This document shows, piece by piece, positions 15,501-31,216 of a DNA stretch of 64,000 nt. A program made the position numbers and the translations under genes. The first letter of the stretch is position 1. Every line of letters begins with the position of its first letter. The notes under the pieces were generated by a model. That model saw only the letters and a program-made list of their open reading frames with translations, was not told the DNA's origin and searched no databases. Origin of the DNA: Hippophae tibetana (taxonomy: Eukaryota > Streptophyta > Magnoliopsida > Rosales > Elaeagnaceae); NCBI GenBank assembly GCA_037013495.1, contig CM072801.1, positions 101,811,816 through 101,875,815 of the forward strand, read 5' to 3'.

Positions 15501-18500
15501 ATATTTATTTTTATAAAATAATTATATACTAATAGATGTTATAATATTTATTTTTATAAAATAATTATTTTTTTCCACCTAGCAAGGGTTTTTTTTAATT
15601 TTATTCAATTGTAAAGTTATATCTTTTGTCGTCTATTTATTTGTTATTATTAATTATTGTCTGTTATGTATTTTATTTGAGTGTTTATTATTTTGTGTTG
15701 GTTGGGCTACGTAAATTAATTGATTCTCTTTATTACTTATTTTTAGTTATTGATATTCTTTATTATATTATAATAATATATATAATAATTATTTTTTAAC
15801 TACTTATTTATTACATAGTAATTACTTATTCTTACTTATTTATATTAACTTATTTATTTATTATATATATTATTTTTATAATATTTGTTTTTATATACTT
15901 ACATATTCTTAGTTATATATATTCATCTATTTATATATACTAATAAAATTTAAAATAATTTTTTTTATCCACGTAGCAAGAGTTTTATTTAAGTTTATCC
16001 AATTTTAATGTCTATTTTCTCTTGTTCTTGAAGGAAAATATGAATTTATCCCTTATTATTGTAAATAATAATTACTTATTCTTATTTATTTATATTTACA
16101 TATTTATTATATTTTAATAATATATATAATAATAATTTTTCATCTATTTATTTTTATATATTAATTACTTATTTATGGTTATTTATATTAACTTATTTAT
16201 TTATTATATTAATTATTTTTATCAACTTACATATATTATTAGTTATATATATTCATATTTATAATATACTAATAGAAGCTATAATATTTATTTTTATAAA
16301 ATAATTATATACTAATAGAAGTTATAATATTTATTTTTATAATATAATTATTTTTTTCCACCTAGTAAGAGTTTTTTTTAATTTTATTAAATTGTAACGT
16401 TATTTTCTTTTGATGTCTATTTATTTGTTTTTATTAATTATTGTCTCTTATGTATTTTATTTGAGTGTTTATTATTTTGTGTTGGTTGGGCTACGTAAAT
16501 CAATTGATTCTCTTTATTACTTATTTTTAGTTATTGATATTCTTTATTATATTTTAATAATATATATAATAATTCTTTTTTAACTACTTATTTATTACAT
16601 AGTGATTACTTATTCTTACTTATTTATATTAACTTATTTATTTATTATATTAATTATTTTTATAATATTTGTTTTTATATACTTACATATTCTTAGTTAT
16701 ATATATTCATGTATTTATTATATACTAATAAAAGTGATAATAATTATTTTTATCCACGTAGCAAGAGTTCTATTTAAGTTTATCCAATTTTAACGTCTAT
16801 TTTTTGTTGTTCTTGTAGGAAAATATGAATCTATCCCTTATTACTGTAAATAATAATTACTTATTCTTATTTATTTATATTTACATATTTATTATATTTT
16901 AATAATATATATAATAATAATTTTTCATCTATTTATTTTTATATATTAATTACTTATTTATGGTTATTTATATTAACTTATTTATTTATTATATTAATTA
17001 TTTTTATCAACTTACATATATTATTAGTTATATATATTCATATTTATTATATACTAATAGAAGCTATAATATTTATTTTTATAAAATAATTATTATTTAT
17101 AATTATTTTTTTCTACATAGCGAGGGTTTTTTTTAATTTTATTCAATTGTAACTTTATTATCTTTTGTCGTCTATTTATTTGTTATTATTAATTATTGTC
17201 TCTTATGTATTTTATTTGAGTGTTTATTATTTTGTGTTGGTTGGGCTACGTAAATTAATTGATTCTCTTTATTACTTATTTTTAGTTATTTATATTCTTT
17301 ATTATATTTTAATAATATATATAATAATTATTTTTAACTACTTATTTATTAAATAGTGATTACTTATTCTTACTTATTTATATTAACTTATTTATTTATT
17401 ATATTAATTATTTTTATAATATTTGTTTTTATATACTTACATATTCTTAGTTATATATATTCATGTATTTATTATATACAAATAAAAGTGATAATAATTA
17501 TTTTTATCCACGTAGCAAGAGTTCTATTTAAGTTTATCCAATTTTAACGTCTATTTTTTGTTGTTCTTGTAGGAAAATATGAATATATCCCTTGTTACTA
17601 TTAATAATAATTACTTATTCTTATTTATTTATATTTACATATTTATTATATTTTAATAATACATATAATAATAATTTTTCATCTATTTATTTTTATATAG
17701 TAATTACTTATTCATTGTTATTTATATTTACATATTTATTTATTATATTAATTATTTTTATCAACTTACATATATTATTAGTTATATATATTCATATTTT
17801 TTATATACTAATAGAAGCTATAATATTTATTTTTATAAAATAATTATATACTAATAGATGTTATAATATTTATTTTTATAAAATAATTATTTTTTTCCAC
17901 CTAGCAAGGGTTTTTTTAATTTTATTCAATTGTAAAGTTATATCTTTTGTCGTCTATTTATTTGTTATTATTAATTATTGTCTCTTATGTATTTTATTTG
18001 AGTGTTTATTATTTTGTGTTGGTTGGGCTACGTAAATTAATTGATTCTCTTTATTACTTATTTTTAGTTATTGATATTCTTTATTATATTTTAATAATAT
18101 ATATAATAATTATTTTTTAACTACTTATTTATTACATAGTAATTACTTATTCTTACTTATTTATATTAACTTATTTATTTATTATATATATTATTTTTAT
18201 AATATTTGTTTTTATATACTTACATATTCTTAGTTATATATATTCATCTATTTATTATATACTAATAAAATTTAAAATAATTTTTTTTATCCACGTAGCA
18301 AGAGTTTTATTTAAGTTTATCCAATTTTAATGTCTATTTTATCTTGTTCTTGTAGGAAAATATGAATCTATCCCTTATTACTGTAAATAATAATTACTTA
18401 TTCTTATTTATTTATATTTACATATTTATTATATTTTAATAATATATATAATAATAATTTTTCATCTATTTATTTTTATATATTAATTACTTATTTATGG

Positions 18501-20900
18501 TTATTTATATTAACTTATTTATTTATTATATTAATTATTTTTATCAACTTACATATATTATTAGTTATATATATTCATATTTATTATATACTAATAGAAG
18601 CAATAATATTTATTTTTATAAAATAATTATATACTAATAGAAGTTATAATATTTATTTTTATAATATAATTATTTTTTTTCCACCTAGTAAGAGTTTTTT
18701 TTAATTTTATTAAATTGTAACGTTATTTTCTTTTGATGTCTATTTATTTGTTTTTATTAATTATTGTCTCTTATGTATTTTATTTGAGTGTTTATTATTT
18801 TGTGTTGGTTGGGCTACGTAAATCAATTGATTCTCTTTATTACTTATTTTTAGTTATTGATATTCTTTATTATATTTTAATAATATATATAATAATTCTT
18901 TTTAACTACTTATTTATTAAATAGTGATTACTTATTCTTACTTATTTATATTAACTTATTTATTTATTATATTAATTATTTTTATAATATTTGTTTTTAT
19001 ATACTTACATATTCTTAGTTATATATATTCATGTATTTATTATATACAAATAAAAGTGATAATAATTATTTTTATCCACGTAGCAAGAGTTCTATTTAAG
19101 TTTATCAAATTTTAACGTCTATTTTTTGTTGTTCTTGTAGGAAAATATGAATATATCCCTTATTACTGTTTATAATAATTACTTATTCTTATTTATTTAT
19201 ATTTACATATTTATTATATTTTAATAATACATATAATAATAATTTTTCATCTATTTATTTTTATATAGTAATTACTTATTCATGGTTATTTATATTTACA
19301 TATTTATTTATTATATTAATTATTTTTATCAACTTACATATATTATTAGTTATATATATTCATATTTTTATATACTAATAGAAGCTATAATATTTATTTT
19401 TATAAAATAATTATATACTAATAGATGTTATAATATTTATTTTTATAAAATAATTATTTTTTTCCACCGAGCAAGGGTTTTTTTAATTTTATTCAATTGT
19501 AATGTTATATCTTTTGTTGTCTATTTATTTGTTTTTATTAATTATTGTCTCTTATGTATTTTATTTGAGTTTTTATTATTTTGTGTTGGTTGGGCTACGT
19601 AAATTAATTGATTCTCTTTATTACTTATTTTTAGTTATTTATATTCTTTATTATATTTTAATAATATATATAATAATTATTTTTAACTACTTATTTATTA
19701 AATAGTGATTACCAATTCTTACTTATTTATATTAACTTATTTATTTATTATATTAATTATTTTTATAATATTTGTTTTTATATACTTACATATTCTTAGT
19801 TATATATATTCATGTATTTATTATATACAAATAAAAGTGATAATAATTATTTTTATCCACGTAGCAAGAGTTCTATTTAAGTTTATCCAATTTTAACGTC
19901 TATTTTTTGTTGTTCTTGTAGGAAAATATGAATATATCCCTTATTACTGTTAATAATAATTACTTATTCTTATTTATTTATATTTACATATTTATTATAT
20001 TTTAATAATACATATAATAATAATTTTTCATCTATTTATTTTTATATAGTAATTACTTATTCATGGTTATTTATATTTACATATTTATTTATTATATTAA
20101 TTATTTTTATCAACTTACATATATTATTAGTTATATATATTCATATTTTTTATATACTAATAGAAGCTATAATATTTATTTTTATAAAATAATTATATAC
20201 TAATAGATGTTATAATATTTATTTTTATAAAATAATTATTTTTTTCCACCTAGCAAGGGTTTTTTTTTAATTTTATTCAATTGTAAAGTTATATCTTTTG
20301 TCGTCTATTTACTTGTTATTATTAATTATTGTCTCTTATGTATTTTATTTGAGTGTTTATTATTTTGTGTTGGTTGGGCTACGTAAATTAATTGATTCTC
20401 TTTATTACTTATTTTTAGTTATTGATATTCTTTATTATATTTTAATAATATATATAATAATTATTTTTTAACTACTTATTTATTACATAGTAATTACTTA
20501 TTCTTACTTATTTATATTAACTTATTTATTTATTATATATATTATTTTTATAATATTTGTTTTTATATACTTACATATTCTTAGTTATATATATTCATCT
20601 ATTTATTATATACTAATAAAATTTAAAATAATTTTTTTTATCCACGTAGCAAGAGTTTTATTTAAGTTTATCCAATTTTAATGTCTATTTTCTCTTGTTC
20701 TTGAAGGAAAATATGAATTTATCCCTTATTATTGTAAATAATAATTACTTATTCTTATTTATTTATATTTACATATTTATTATATTTTAATAATATATAT
20801 AATAATAATTTTTCATCTATTTATTTTTATATAATAATTACTTATTCATGGTTATTTATATTTACATATTTATTTATTATATTAATTATTTTTATCAACT
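12569..20900. repeat. Higher-order repeat: 4.67-kb six-monomer block, nearly two copies
   Basis: Landmarks 12569, 13351, 14136, 14919 and 15702 are matched by 17241, 18023, 18809, 19590 and 20374, all about 4,672 bp later. A distinctive open stretch at 12920-13171 is repeated with the same translation at 17592-17843. Similarity of the second copy fades after about 20900, where the next unit (21276) carries a different variant from the expected partner (16602). The end of the second copy is approximate. Confidence 0.8.
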
Positions 20901-23900
20901 TACATATATTCTTAGTTATATATATTCATATTTATTATATACTAATAGAAGCTATAATATTTATTTTTATAAAATAATTATATACTAATAGAAGTTATAA
21001 TATTTATTTTTATAAAATAATTATTTTTTTCCACCTAGCAAGGGTTTTTTTTTAATTTTATTCAATTGTAATTTTATTATCTTTTGTTGTCTACTTATTT
21101 ATTTTTATTAATTATTGTCTCTTATGTATTTTATTTGAGTGTTTATTATTTTGTGTTGGTTGGGCTACGTAAATCAATTGATTCTCTTTATTACTTATTT
21201 TTAGTTATTGATATTCTTTATTATATTTTAATAATATATATAATAATTCTTTTTTAACTACTTATTTATTACATAGTGATTACTTATTCTTACTTATTTA
21301 TATTAACTTATTTATTTATTATATTAATTATTTTTATAATATTTGTTTTTATATACTTACATATTCTTAGTTATATATATTCAAGTATTTATTATATACT
21401 AATAAAAGTGATAATAATTATTTTTATCCATGTAGCAAGAGTTTTATTTAAGTTTATCCAATTTTAACGTCTATTTTTTGTTGTTCTTGTAGGAAAATAT
21501 GAATCTATCACTTATTACTGTAAATAATAAGTACTTATTCTTATTTAATTATATTTACATATTTATTATATTTTAATAATATATATAATAATAATTTTTC
21601 ATCTATTTATTTTTATATATTAATTACTTATTTATGGTTATTTATATTAACTTATTTATTTATTATATTAATTATTTTTATCAACTTACATATATTATTA
21701 GTTATATATATTCATATTTATAATATACTAATAGAAGCTATAATATTTATTTTTATAAAATAATTATATACTAATAGAAGTTATAATATTTATTTTTATA
21801 ATATAATTATTTTTTTCCACCTAGTAAGAGTTTTTTTTAATTTTATTAAATTGTAACGTTATTTTCTTTTGATGTCTATTTATTTGTTTTTATTAATTAT
21901 TGTCTCTTATGTATTTTATTTGAGTGTTTATTATTTTGTGTTGGTTGGGATACGTAAATTAATTGATTCTCTTTATTACTTATTTTTAGTTATTGATATT
22001 TTTATTATATTTTAATAATATATATAATAATTATTTTTTAACTACTTATTTATTACATAGTGATTACTTATTCTTACTTATTTATATTAACTTATTTATT
22101 TATTATATTAATTATTTTTATAATATTTGTTTTTATATACTTACATATTCTTAGTTATATATATTCATGTATTTATTATATACTAATAAAAGTGATAATA
22201 ATTATTTTTATTCACGTAGCAAGAGTTCTATTTAAGTTTATCCAATTTTAACGTCTATTTTTTGTTGTTCTTGTAAGAAAATATGAATCTATCCCTTATT
22301 ACTATTAATAATAATTAGTTATTCTTATTTATTAATATTTACATATTTATTATATTTTAATAATATATATAATAATAATTTATCATCTATTAATTTTTAT
22401 ATAGTAATTACTTATTCATGGTTATTTATATTTATATATTTATTAATTATATTAATTATTTTTATCAACTTACATATATTCTTAGTTATATATATTCATA
22501 TTTATTATATACTAATAGAAGCTATAATCTTTATTTTTATAAAATAATTATTATTTATAATTATTTTTTTCCACCTAGCAAGGGTTTTTTTTTAATTTTA
22601 TTCAATTGTAACGTTATTATCTTTTGTCGTCTATTTATTTGTTATTATTAATTATTCTCTCTTATGTATTTTATTTGAGTGTTTATTATTTTGTGTTGGT
22701 TGGGCTACGTAAATTAATTGATTCTCTTTATTACTTATTTTTAGTTATTGATATTCTTTATTATATTTTAATAATATATATAATAATTATTTTTTAACTA
22801 CTTATTTATTACATAGTAATTACTTATTCTTACTTATTTATATTAACTTATTTATTTATTATATATATTATTTTTATAATATTTGTTTTTATATACTTAC
22901 ATATTCTTAGTTATATATATTCATCTATTTATTATATACTAATAAAATTTAAAATAATTTTTTTTATCCACGTAGCAAGAGTTTTATTTAAGTTTATCCA
23001 ATTTTAATGTCTATTTTCTCTTGTTCTTGAAGGAAAATATGAATTTATCCCTTATTACTGTTAATAATAATTACTTATTCTTATTTATTTATATTTACAT
23101 ATTTATTATATTTTAATAATACATATAATAATAATTTTTCATCTATTTATTTTTATATAGTAATTACTTATTCATGGTTATTTATATTTACATATTTATT
23201 TATTATATTAATTATTTTTATCAACTTACATATATTATTAGTTATATATATTCATATTTTTATATACTAATAGAAGCTATAATATTTATTTTTATAAAAT
23301 AATTATTTTTTTCCACCTAGCAAGGGTTTTTTTAATTTTATTCAATTGTAATGTTATATCTTTTGTTGTCTATTTATTTGTTTTTATTAATTATTGTCTC
23401 TTATGTATTTTATTTGAGTTTTTATTATTTTGTGTTGGTTGGGCTACGTAAATTAATTGATTCTCTTTATTACTTATTTTTAGTTATTTATATTCTTTAT
23501 TATATTTTAATAATATATATAATAATTATTTTTAACTACTTATTTATTAAATAGTGATTACCAATTCTTACTTATTTATATTAACTTATTTATTTATTAT
23601 ATTAATTATTTTTATAATATTTGTTTTTATATACTTACATATTCTTAGTTATATATATTCATGTATTTATTATATACAAATAAAAGTGATAATAATTATT
23701 TTTATCCACGTAGCAAGAGTTCTATTTAAGTTTATCCAATTTTAACGTCTATTTTTTGTTGTTCTTGTAGGAAAATATGAATATATCCCTTATTACTGTT
23801 AATAATAATTACTTATTCTTATTTATTTATATTTACATATTTATTATATTTTAATAATACATATAATAATAATTTTTCATCTATTTATTTTTATATAGTA

Positions 23901-25008
23901 ATTACTTATTCATGGTTATTTATATTTACATATTTATTTATTATATTAATTATTTTTATCAACTTACATATATTATTAGTTATATATATTCATATTTTTT
24001 ATATACTAATAGAAGCTATAATATTTATTTTTATAAAATAATTATATACTAATAGATGTTATAATATTTATTTTTATAAAATAATTATTTTTTTCCACCT
24101 AGCAAGGGTTTTTTTTTAATTTTATTCAATTGTAAAGTTATATCTTTTGTCGTCTATTTACTTGTTATTATTAATTATTGTCTCTTATGTATTTTATTTG
24201 AGTGTTTATTATTTTGTGTTGGTTGGGCTACGTAAATTAATTGATTCTCTTTATTACTTATTTTTAGTTATTGATATTCTTTATTATATTTTAATAATAT
24301 ATATAATAATTATTTTTTAACTACTTATTTATTACATAGTAATTACTTATTCTTACTTATTTATATTAACTTATTTATTTATTATATATATTATTTTTAT
24401 AATATTTGTTTTTATATACTTACATATTCTTAGTTATATATATTCATCTATTTATTATATACTAATAAAATTTAAAATAATTTTTTTTATCCACGTAGCA
24501 AGAGTTTTATTTAAGTTTATCCAATTTTAATGTCTATTTTCTCTTGTTCTTGAAGGAAAATATGAATTTATCCCTTATTATTGTAAATAATAATTACTTA
24601 TTCTTATTTATTTATATTTACATATTTATTATATTTTAATAATATATATAATAATAATTTTTCATCTATTTATTTTTATATAATAATTACTTATTCATGG
24701 TTATTTATATTTACATATTTATTTATTATATTAATTATTTTTATCAACTTACATATATTCTTAGTTATATATATTCATATTTATTATATACTAATAGAAG
24801 CTATAATATTTATTTTTATAAAATAATTATATACTAATAGAAGTTATAATATTTATTTTTATAAAATAATTATTTTTTTCCACCTAGCAAGGGTTTTTTT
24901 TTAATTTTATTCAATTGTAATTTTATTATCTTTTGTTGTCTACTTATTTATTTTTATTAATTATTGTCTCTTATGTATTTTATTTGAGTGTTTATTATTT
25001 TGTGTTGG
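19590..25008. repeat. Higher-order repeat with a 3.85-kb period, partly overlapping the previous block
   Basis: The monomers starting near 19590 and 20374 recur near 23439 and 24223, a shift of 3,849 bp. Both copies share a diagnostic change in which the codons after the GTG read accaattct instead of acttattct (19705 and 23554). One monomer, ending at the 23439 landmark, is only 739 bp because the second copy of a 43-bp internal duplication is missing near 23300. Confidence 0.7.
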
Positions 25009-28000
25009 TTGGGCTACGTAAATTAATTGATTCTCTTTATTACTTATTTTTAGTTATTGATATTTTTATTATATTTTAATAATATATATAATAATTATTT
25101 TTTAACTACTTATTTATTACATAGTGATTACTTATTCTTACTTATTTATATTAACTTATTTATTTATTATATTAATTATTTTTATAATATTTGTTTTTAT
25201 ATACTTACATATTCTTAGTTATATATATTCATGTATTTATTATATACTAATAAAAGTGATAATAATTATTTTTATTCACGTAGCAAGAGTTCTATTTAAG
25301 TTTATCCAATTTTAACGTCTATTTTTTGTTGTTCTTGTAAGAAAATATGAATCTATCCCTTATTACTATTAATAATAATTAGTTATTCTTATTTATTAAT
25401 ATTTACATATTTATTATATTTTAATAATATATATAATAATAATTTATCATCTATTAATTTTTATATAGTAATTACTTATTCATGGTTATTTATATTTATA
25501 TATTTATTAATTATATTAATTATTTTTATCAACTTACATATATTCTTAGTTATATATATTCATATTTATTATATACTAATAGAAGCTATAATCTTTATTT
25601 TTATAAAATAATTATTATTTATAATTATTTTTTTCCACCTAGCAAGGGTTTTTTTTTAATTTTATTCAATTGTAACGTTATTATCTTTTGTCGTCTATTT
25701 ATTTGTTATTATTAATTATTCTCTCTTATGTATTTTATTTGAGTGTTTATTATTTTGTGTTGGTTGGGCTACGTAAATTAATTGATTCTCTTTATTACTT
25801 ATTTTTAGTTATTGATATTCTTTATTATATTTTAATAATATATATAATAATTATTTTTTAACTACTTATTTATTACATAGTAATTACTTATTCTTACTTA
25901 TTTATATTAACTTATTTATTTATTATATATATTATTTTTATAATATTTGTTTTTATATACTTACATATTCTTAGTTATATATATTCATCTATTTATTATA
26001 TACTAATAAAATTTATAATAATTTTTTTTATCCACGTAGCAAGAGTTTTATTTAAGTTTATCCAATTTTAACGTCTATTTTCTCTTGTTCTTGAAGGAAA
26101 ATATGAATTTATCCCTTATTATTGTAAATAATAATTACTTATTCTTATTTATTTATATTTACATATTTATTATATTTTAATAATATATATAATAATAATG
26201 TTTCATCTATTTATTTTTATATAATAATTACTTATTCATGGTTATTTATATTTACATATTTATTTATTATATTAATTATTTTTATCAACTTACATATATT
26301 CTTAGTTATATATATTCATATTTATTATATACTAATAGAAGCTATAATATTTATTTTTATAAAATAATTATATACTAATAGAAGTAATAATATTTATTTT
26401 TATAAAATAATTATTTTTTTCCACCTAGCAAGGGTTTTTTTAATTTTATTCAATTGTAATGTTATTATCTTTTGTTGTCTACTTATTTATTTTTATTAAT
26501 TATTGTCTCTTATGTATTTTATTTGAGTGTTTATTATTTTGTGTTGGTTGGGCTACGTAAATCAATTGATTCTCTTTATTACTTATTTTTAGTTATTGAT
26601 ATTCTTTATTATATTTTAATAATATATATAATAATTCTTTTTTAACTACTTATTTATTACATAGTGATTACTTATTCTTACTTATTTATATTAACTTATT
26701 TATTTATTATATTAATTATTTTTATAATATTTGTTTTTATATACTTACATATTCTTAGTTATATATTCAAGTATTTATTATATACTAATAAAAGTGATAA
26801 TAATTATTTTTATCCATGTAGCAAGAGTTTTATTTAAGTTTATTCAATTTTAACGTCTATTTTTTGTTGTTCTTGTAGGAAAATATGAATCTATCACTTA
26901 TTACTGTAAATAATAAGTACTTATTCTTATTTAATTATATTTACATATTTATTATATTTTAATAATATATATAATAATAATTTTTCATCTATTTATTTTT
27001 ATATATTAATTACTTATTTATGGTTATTTATATTAACTTATTTATTTATTATATTAATTATTTTTATCAACTTACATATATTATTAGTTATATATATTCA
27101 TATTTATAATATACTAATAGAAGTTATAATATTTATTTTTATAAAATAATTATATACTAATAGAAGTTATAATATTTATTTTTATAATATAATTATTTTT
27201 TTCCACCTAGTAAGAGTTTTTTTTAATTTTATTAAATTGTAACGTTATTTTCTTTTGATGTCTATTTATTTGTTTTTATTAATTATTGTCTCTTATGTAT
27301 TTTATTTGAGTGTTTATTATTTTGTGTTGGTTGGGCTACGTAAATTAATTTATTCTCTTTATTACTTATTTTTAGTTATTGATATTCTTTATTATATTTT
27401 AATAATATATATAATAATTATTTTTTAACTACTTATTTATTACATAGTGATTACTTATTCTTACTTATTTATATTAACTTATTTATTTATTATATTAATT
27501 ATTTTTATAATATTTGTTTTTATATACTTACATATTCTTAGTTATATATATTCATGTATTTATTATATACTAATAAAAGTGATAATAATTATTTTTATTC
27601 ACGTAGCAAGAGTTCTATTTAATTTATCCAATTTTAACGTCTATTTTTTGTTGTTCTTGTAAGAAAATATGAATCTATCCCTTATTACTATTAATAATAA
27701 TTAGTTATTCTTATTTATTAATATTTACATATTTATTATATTTTAATAATATATATAATAATAATTTATTATCTATTAATTTTTATATAGTAATTACTTA
27801 TTCATGGTTATTTATATTAACTTATTTATTTATTATATTAATTATTTTTATCAACTTACATATATTATTAGTTATATATATTCATATTTATTATATACTA
27901 ATAGAAGCTATAATATTTATTTTTATAAAATAATTATATACTAATAGAAGTTATAATATTTATTTTTATAATATAATTATTTTTTTCCACCTAGTAAGAG

Positions 28001-31000
28001 TTTTTTTTAAATTTATTAAATTGTAACGTTATTTTCTTTTGATGTCTATTTATTTGTTTTTATTAATTATTGTCTCTTATGTATTTTATTTGAGTGTTTA
28101 TTATTTTGTGTTGGTTGGGCTACGTAAATTAATTGATTCTTTTTATTACTTATTTTTAGTTATTGATATTCTTTATTATATTTTAATAATATATATAATT
28201 ATTATTTTTTAACTACTTATTTATTACATAGTGATTACTTATTCTTACTTATTTATATTAACTTATTTATTTATTATATTAATTATTTTTATAATATTTG
28301 TTTTTATATACTTACATATTCTTAGTTATATATATTCATGTATTTATTATATACTAATAAAAGTGATAATAATTATTTTTATTCACGTAGCAAGAGTTCT
28401 ATTTAAGTTTATCCAATTTTAACGTCTATTTTTTGTTGTTCTTGTAAGAAAATATGAATCTATCCCTTATTACTATTAATAATAATTAGTTATTCTTATT
28501 TATTAATATTTACATATTTATTATATTTTAATAATATATATAATAATAATTTATCATCTATTAATTTTTATATAGTAATTACTTATTCATGGTTATTTAT
28601 ATTTATATATTTATTAATTATATTAATTATTTTTATCAACTTACATATATTCTTAGTTATATATATTCATATTTATTATATACTAATAGAAGCTATAATC
28701 TTTATTTTTATAAAATAATTATTATTTATAATTATTTTTTTCCACCTAGCAAGGGTTTTTTTAATTTTATTCAATTGTAATGTTATATCTTTTGTTGTCT
28801 ATTTATTTGTTTTTATTAATTATTGTCTCTTATGTATTTTATTTGAGTTTTTATTATTTTGTGTTGGTTGGGCTACGTAAATTAATTGATTCTCTTTATT
28901 ACTTATTTTTAGTTATTTATATTCTTTATTATATTTTAATAATATATATAATAATTATTTTTAACTACTTATTTATTAAATAGTGATTACCAATTCTTAC
29001 TTATTTATATTAACTTATTTATTTATTATATTAATTATTTTTATAATATTTGTTTTTATATACTTACATATTCTTAGTTATATATATTTATGTATTTATT
29101 ATATACTAATAAAAGTGATAATAATTATTTTTATCCCCGTAGCAAGAGTTTTATTTAAGTTTATCCAATTTTAACGTCTATTTTTTGTTGTTCTTGTAGG
29201 AAAATATGAATATATCTCTTATTACTGTTAATAATAATTACTTATTCTTATTTATTTATATTTACATATTTATTATATTTTAATAATACATATAATAATA
29301 ATTTTTCATCTATTTATTTTTATATAGTAATTACTTATTCATGGTTATTTATATTTACATATTTATTTATTATATTAATTATTTTTATCAACTTACATAT
29401 ATTATTAGTTATATATATTCATATTTTTATATACTAATAGAAGCTATAATATTTATTTTTATAAAATAATTATATACTAATAGATGTTATAATATTTATT
29501 TTTATAAAATAATTATTTTTTTCCACCTAGCAAGGGTTTTTTTAATTTTATTCAATTGTAATGTTATATCTTTTGTTGTCTATTTATTTGTTTTTATTAA
29601 TTATTGTCTCTTATGTATTTTATTTGAGTTTTTATTATTTTGTGTTGGTTGGGCTACGTAAATTAATTGATTCTCTTTATTACTTATTTTTACTTATTTA
29701 TATTCTTTATTATATTTTAATAATATATATAATAATTATTTTTAACTACTTATTTATTAAATAGTGATTACCAATTCTTACTTATTTATATTAACTTATT
29801 TATTTATTATATTAATTATTTTTATAATATTTGTTTTTATATACTTACATATTCTTAGTTATATATATTCATGTATTTATTATATACAAATAAAAGTGAT
29901 AATAATTATTTTTATCCACGTAGCAAGAGTTCTATTTAAGTTTATCCAATTTTAACGTCTATTTTTTGTTGTTCTTGTAGGAAAATATGAATATATCCCT
30001 TATTACTGTTAATAATAATTACTTATTCTTATTTATTTATATTTACATATTTATTATATTTTAATAATACATATAATAATAATTTTTCATCTATTTATTT
30101 TTATATAGTAATTACTTATTCATGGTTATTTATATTTACATATTTATTTATTATATTAATTATTTTTATCAACTTACATATATTATTAGTTATATATATT
30201 CATATTTTTTATATACTAATAGAAGCTATAATATTTATTTTTATAAAATAATTATATACTAATAGATGTTATAATATTTATTATTATAAAATAATTATTT
30301 TTTTCCACCTAGCAAGGGTTTTTTTAATTTTATTCAATTGTAAAGTTATATCTTTTGTCGTCTATTTACTTGTTATTATTAATTATTGTCTCTTATGTAT
30401 TTTATTTGAGTGTTTATTATTTTGTGTTGGTTGGGCTACGTAAATTAATTGATTCTCTTTATTACTTATTTTTAGTTATTGATATTCTTTATTATATTTT
30501 AATAATATATATAATAATTATTTTTTAACTACTTATTTATTACATAGTAATTACTTATTCTTACTTATTTATATTAACTTATTTATTTATTATATATATT
30601 ATTTTTATAATATTTGTTTTTATATACTTACATATTCTTAGTTATATATATTCATCTATTTATTATATACTAATAAAATTTAAAATAATTTTTTTTATCC
30701 ACGTAGCAAGAGTTTTATTTAAGTTTATCCAATTTTAATGTCTATTTTCTCTTGTTCTTGAAGGAAAATATGAATTTATCCCTTATTATTGTAAATAATA
30801 ATTACTTATTCTTATTTATTTATATTTACATATTTATTATATTTTAATAATATATATAATAATAATTTTTCATCTATTTATTTTTATATAGTAATTACTT
30901 ATTCATGGTTATTTATATTTACATATTTATTTATTATATTAATTATTTTTATCAACTTACATATATTCTTAGTTATATATATTCATATTTATTATATACT

Positions 31001-31216
31001 AATAGAAGCTATAATATTTATTTTTATAAAATAATTATATACTAATAGAAGTTATAATATTTATTTTTATAAAATAATTATTTTTTTCCACCTAGCAAGG
31101 GTTTTTTTTTAATTTTATTCAATTGTAATTTTATTATCTTTTGTTGTCTACTTATTTATTTTTATTAATTATTGTCTCTTATGTATTTTATTTGAGTGTT
31201 TATTATTTTGTGTTGG
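25009..31216. repeat. 6.2-kb higher-order repeat, copy 1 (eight monomers)
   Basis: Landmark spacings are 755, 785, 782, 784, 754, 780, 782 and 786 bp, summing to 6,208 bp. Marker variants recur exactly one block later: the one-base-shorter tttaatttatcc variant near 27628 returns near 33838, and the unit at 25124 returns at 31332. Confidence 0.85.
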
